64,000 nt of DNA from Candidatus Gastranaerophilales bacterium (GTDB lineage Bacteria; Cyanobacteriota; Vampirovibrionia; Gastranaerophilales; Gastranaerophilaceae). A model generated the notes under the pieces. The model was not told where the DNA came from and did no database searches. It was given only the letters and a program-made list of their open reading frames with translations. The stretch is taken from the NCBI GenBank assembly GCA_905234865.1, contig CAJOJE010000004.1, positions 62,001 through 126,000 of the forward strand, in the 5' to 3' direction. This document shows positions 61,444-64,000 of the stretch, piece by piece (within the stretch, counting starts at the first letter, position 1; the number at the start of each line of letters is the position of its first letter). The position numbers and the translations under genes are program-made.

Positions 61444-62199
61444 ATGATTTCATTTTTGGGAAAATGTATAGAAAATTTTATAATTTCCGTAAAATATACT
61501 CTGCAAGGCAATGTGACATTTAAAAGCGTAATTTCGCAAGCGGCAAAAATCGGGTACGATTCTTTGGGGATATGTCTTATGATTGTTATAATCGCATCAT
61601 CCGTTATTGCGCTTCAAGTTTCAAAACAGTTTTTATTATCGGGTGCCGATGATTATATCGGAGGGTTTTTAGGAATTGCACTCATAAGAGAACTTGCTCC
61701 GGGGTTTGCTTCCCTTGCTATGGGCGCAAGAGCGGGAACCGCAATAACGGCGCAGGCGGCGAATATGAAAGTAACATCTCAAGTGAGCGCTATGGAAGTT
61801 TTAGGAGTTAATTCAATCGGATATTATTTTGCCCCGAGAATTATAGCAGGCGCAATAAGCTGTGTGCTTGTAATTATTCTTGCGGAATTTTTAGGCGTTT
61901 TGGGCGGAATGGCAGTATCATATTTTACGATAGACCTTCACCCGAACAGATACTTAAACTCCGTTTGGCTTATGCTTAATACAAAAGATATTTACATTAG
62001 CCTTTTAAAAGGACTGTTATTCGGCGGAATTATAGCAACTGTTTGTGCAACGGTCGGTTTTGATACCGAAGGCGGAGCGAAAAACGTCGGAGATTCAACG
62101 ACAAAATCGGCAATTTTGTGTACGGTTTATCTTCTTTTAGCTGATTTATTCATGGACTTTTTATTCTATACAAGCGATATTATTCAGCAATTAAATTAA
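61444..62199 (+). CDS. mlaE: MlaE/YrbE-family ABC transporter permease
   Basis: The 251-residue inner-membrane permease has five or six helices and the family signature ALIRELAPGFASLAMGARAGTAITAQ followed by VTSQVSAMEVLG. In Mla systems it moves phospholipids between inner and outer membranes with an MCE protein, an ATPase and carriers, and a similar set acts in plastid lipid import. The ATPase and MCE partners are not adjacent. The stop overlaps the convergent phosphorylase gene by 4 bases. Confidence 0.9.
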   Translation: MISFLGKCIENFIISVKYTLQGNVTFKSVISQAAKIGYDSLGICLMIVIIASSVIALQVSKQFLLSGADDYIGGFLGIALIRELAPGFASLAMGARAGTAITAQAANMKVTSQVSAMEVLGVNSIGYYFAPRIIAGAISCVLVIILAEFLGVLGGMAVSYFTIDLHPNRYLNSVWLMLNTKDIYISLLKGLLFGGIIATVCATVGFDTEGGAKNVGDSTTKSAILCTVYLLLADLFMDFLFYTSDIIQQLN

Positions 62200-62996
62200 A
62201 TTTCTTCCAATATAGAGTTTAAAAGCGTTACAATTTTAAATGACGCCGTTTTACCCGCTTCAATAACTTCATTATGACTTAATTTTTTTCCCGAAATTCC
62301 TGAAGCAAAATTTGTAACAAGACTTAACCCTAAAACATTCATGCCTGCCCAATTTGCAACGATAGCTTCAGGTACGGTAGACATACCGACGACATTACCG
62401 CCTAAAATTTTCAACATTTTAACTTCTGACGGTGTTTCATAAGAGGGCCCCGTTGTCCCGACGTACACACCCTCATGTAAGGGAATATTATTTTCTTTAG
62501 CGCATAAAAGAGCAAGTTCTCTTAATTTTTTATCATAAATTTCACTCATATCAGGAAATCTTTCCCCCGTCAAATCGTCATTTTTGCCGATTAGAGGGTT
62601 TGAGCCCATAAAATTAATATGATCTTTAATCAACATTAAATCCCCGGGGGGCAATTCTTTATCGAGAGAACCTGCGGCATTTGTTATAATAAGTTTTTGA
62701 ACGCCGATTTTTTTAAAAAGTTTAACGGGAAAAGTAACCTGTTCCATTGAATATCCTTCGTAGTAATGCACTCTACCTTGCATTACCACAACGGTTTTAC
62801 CGAATTTTTCCGTAAAAAACAAGGAGCCTTTATGCCCTTTTACGCTCGAAACGGGAAAACCGTCGATTTCAGAATAAGGAATTGTGATTCCTTCCATGCC
62901 TGTCGTATAATCGCCGAGTCCGGAACCTAAAATTAAAGCAGTATCGGGCTTTAAACCGCCTGTTTTTTCTTCAATGAATTTAATGGCAGAATTCAA
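62196..62996 (-). CDS. Purine nucleoside phosphorylase, trimeric class
   Basis: The 266-residue enzyme splits purine nucleosides with phosphate. Motifs include LILGSGLGDYTTG (phosphate), GHKGSLFF, MQGRVHYYEGY, ITNAAGSLD and GTTGPSYETPSEVKM, followed by MSTVPEAIVANWAGM, all of the PunA/DeoD class I type. It provides purine salvage together with the guanine deaminase-like enzyme at 15334. The omega-like gene lies 17 bases upstream on the same strand, so the two may share a transcript. Confidence 0.93.
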   Translation of the reverse strand: MNSAIKFIEEKTGGLKPDTALILGSGLGDYTTGMEGITIPYSEIDGFPVSSVKGHKGSLFFTEKFGKTVVVMQGRVHYYEGYSMEQVTFPVKLFKKIGVQKLIITNAAGSLDKELPPGDLMLIKDHINFMGSNPLIGKNDDLTGERFPDMSEIYDKKLRELALLCAKENNIPLHEGVYVGTTGPSYETPSEVKMLKILGGNVVGMSTVPEAIVANWAGMNVLGLSLVTNFASGISGKKLSHNEVIEAGKTASFKIVTLLNSILEEI

Positions 62997-63013
62997 CTAA
63001 AATTCCTTTTTTA

Positions 63014-63259
63014 TTATCCGACCAAACCGCTGTCGTCCGATTCTGACGCCTTAACCATGATTGCATGTTGAACGGGTTTTTCTTTTTTTATATTCATGTC
63101 ATAAGTAGTTTCAAAATCATACCCGAAATCATCTTTATTTTTTTTGATTTGGGATTCATCGACGAGCCTTTTGGCAATTTCAATTAATTCATATACCAAT
63201 TGATATCTGTTTTCCGTTTTTTCGTTTAAATCCCATGCAATTTTAGTAATTTGATTCAT
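63014..63259 (-). CDS. rpoZ: RNA polymerase omega-like subunit
   Basis: Starting at the ATG at 63259, which has AGGAG 8 bases upstream, gives 81 residues. The core TENRYQLVYELIEIAKRLVDE followed by KPVQHAIMVKASESD matches the omega helix (NRYxLVxxxAKRAR) and the later KPVxxAI strand. The omega subunit helps fold and protect the beta-prime subunit and can carry a ppGpp site. The usual N-terminal Pro-rich start is shorter. An alternative start at 63346 would run through a terminator. The assignment rests on short motifs. Confidence 0.7.
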   Translation of the reverse strand: MNQITKIAWDLNEKTENRYQLVYELIEIAKRLVDESQIKKNKDDFGYDFETTYDMNIKKEKPVQHAIMVKASESDDSGLVG

Positions 63260-63332
63260 TGTAAATTCTCCTAGATAAAATAATACAATGATATTGATAT
63301 TCTTGCAAGAAAAATTTTGAATAAAAAAACAC

Positions 63333-63366
63333 AATAACCCGCCCATTTAGATAAGAGCGGGTTATT
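63333..63366 (-). terminator. Intrinsic terminator after the Ycf23-like gene
   Basis: ATAACCCGC pairs with GCGGGTTAT around a 14-base loop and is followed by T on the minus strand; the plus strand also ends in T, so it may act both ways. Confidence 0.8.
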
Positions 63367-63387
63367 TTTTTAAAAATTGAAATAAAA

Positions 63388-64000
63388 TTATAGAACCGCA
63401 GTTCTTGTTCTTTCTTCGGTTTCAACAAGATTTTTGTAACGAAGAGTTCCTACTATTTCTCTTACAACTTGAGCCATAGCAATTTGGGTTCTCAATTTAT
63501 TAACCGCAGAACCTACGCCGACTGCGCTTGCACCTGCAGCAAAAGCTAAAGGAGCAGTTTGAGCGGTAATTCCGGAAGCGGTCATAACGGGAGTTGAAAC
63601 AGCTTTTGCTATTTCCATTGTATTTGCAATTGTCATATGAGCAATTGATAATAATTTATCGGAAGAACTTCCATTAGAGAGCGTTGAAGGTTTAACGCCT
63701 TCCGTTTGGATAAGGTCAACGCCCAAAAGTTCAAGTTTTTTAGCAAGCTCGATTTGTTCTTCAATGGGAACGCACCCCGGAATTGTAACGCAAGTGAAAA
63801 TTTCATCGTTTTGGGTTAAATCCATTGTTTCTAACGCAACATCATAAACCATATCTGCGGTAAAGGTTTTACCTTTTGCGTATAATGCATCAAAATTCCC
63901 GACTTCAAGAGCATCCGCACCCCATTTTACGGCTTTTTTCAAGCTAAAAGGGTCAACCGAAGAAACAAATACGGGAAGGGCCGTATTTTCCTTTGCCGTT
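63388..64000 (-). CDS. Ycf23/DUF561-like protein, partial
   Basis: The frame is open to the window edge, so the N-terminus is missing; the Leu-Lys-Lys at 63942 is internal. The visible part has VSSVDPFSLKKAVKWGADALEVGNFD, then IPGCVPIEEQIELAKKLELLGVDLIQTEG, PVMTASGITAQTAPLAFAAGASAVGVGSAVNKL, all matching the TIM-barrel Ycf23/DUF561 family of cyanobacteria and plastids. Its function is not firmly known; it resembles IMP dehydrogenase/PdxJ-like barrels in its phosphate loop. Its presence supports a cyanobacterial sister lineage. Confidence 0.85.
   Translation of the reverse strand, partial: TAKENTALPVFVSSVDPFSLKKAVKWGADALEVGNFDALYAKGKTFTADMVYDVALETMDLTQNDEIFTCVTIPGCVPIEEQIELAKKLELLGVDLIQTEGVKPSTLSNGSSSDKLLSIAHMTIANTMEIAKAVSTPVMTASGITAQTAPLAFAAGASAVGVGSAVNKLRTQIAMAQVVREIVGTLRYKNLVETEERTRTAVL

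Overview
The window is AT-rich, densely coded chromosome from a diderm bacterium. It most likely belongs to the non-photosynthetic sister lineage of Cyanobacteria (Melainabacteria/Vampirovibrionia, probably Gastranaerophilales). This placement is inferred from gene content, not from a database search. The supporting signs are a Ycf23-type protein (otherwise typical of cyanobacteria and plastids) at the right edge, three large class III-like prepilins with an Ala-Phe-Thr-Leu cleavage site, an outer-membrane barrel, an MlaE permease, and several orphan proteins with a short Phe-Lys-Gly motif near the N-terminus. No insertion sequence, prophage, rRNA operon or CRISPR array is visible.

Left part (1-16 kb): the 3' end of an aryl-polyene-like gene pair (reductase plus ketosynthase) and an outer-membrane barrel; tRNA-Glu(CUC) with an unusual tandem 3'-tail repeat; a prepilin; an MBL-fold hydrolase, a small secreted protein and a GT-C-like glycosyltransferase; a 676-residue orphan; then manC (with a terminator-like hairpin in its leader), dnaB, bioA and tpiA. 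Middle part (15-36 kb): nucleobase/nucleotide deaminases and a degenerate amidohydrolase, metG, mnmE, yidC, ribH, DAHP synthase, rsmE-cca-rmuC, recR-ebfC, a matrixin-like protease, hemW, a SIS protein, wecB and ilvB-ilvN. Right-centre (36-52 kb): tRNA-Val(GAC), rimO, a family 2 glycosyltransferase, a GGDEF/HD-GYP protein, relA/spoT-ribF, an acyl-CoA synthetase, and a four-gene polyamine operon (arginine decarboxylase, aminopropyltransferase, carboxynorspermidine synthase-like and decarboxylase). Right part (52-64 kb): a nucleotidyltransferase-like protein, tcdA, a racemase-like protein lacking both catalytic cysteines, two more prepilins (one with a C11 tract in its first codons), tRNA-Pro(GGG), a radical-SAM protein, a glyoxalase, gltX, mlaE, purine nucleoside phosphorylase, an omega-like subunit and a partial Ycf23.

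The signal least explained by standard annotation is at the tRNA genes. Each of the three tRNAs is followed by the same layout: terminator hairpin, a 10-16 nt segment complementary to the tRNA itself, a small hairpin of variable sequence, then a partial sense copy of the tRNA 3' region. At tRNA-Glu the unit is tandemly repeated with a 104-bp period. The closest known parallel is the tyrT/rtT repeat of Escherichia coli; the complementary segment and its presence at every tRNA here appear new to me. The second notable signal is the poly-C tract, which suggests phase variation of a prepilin.
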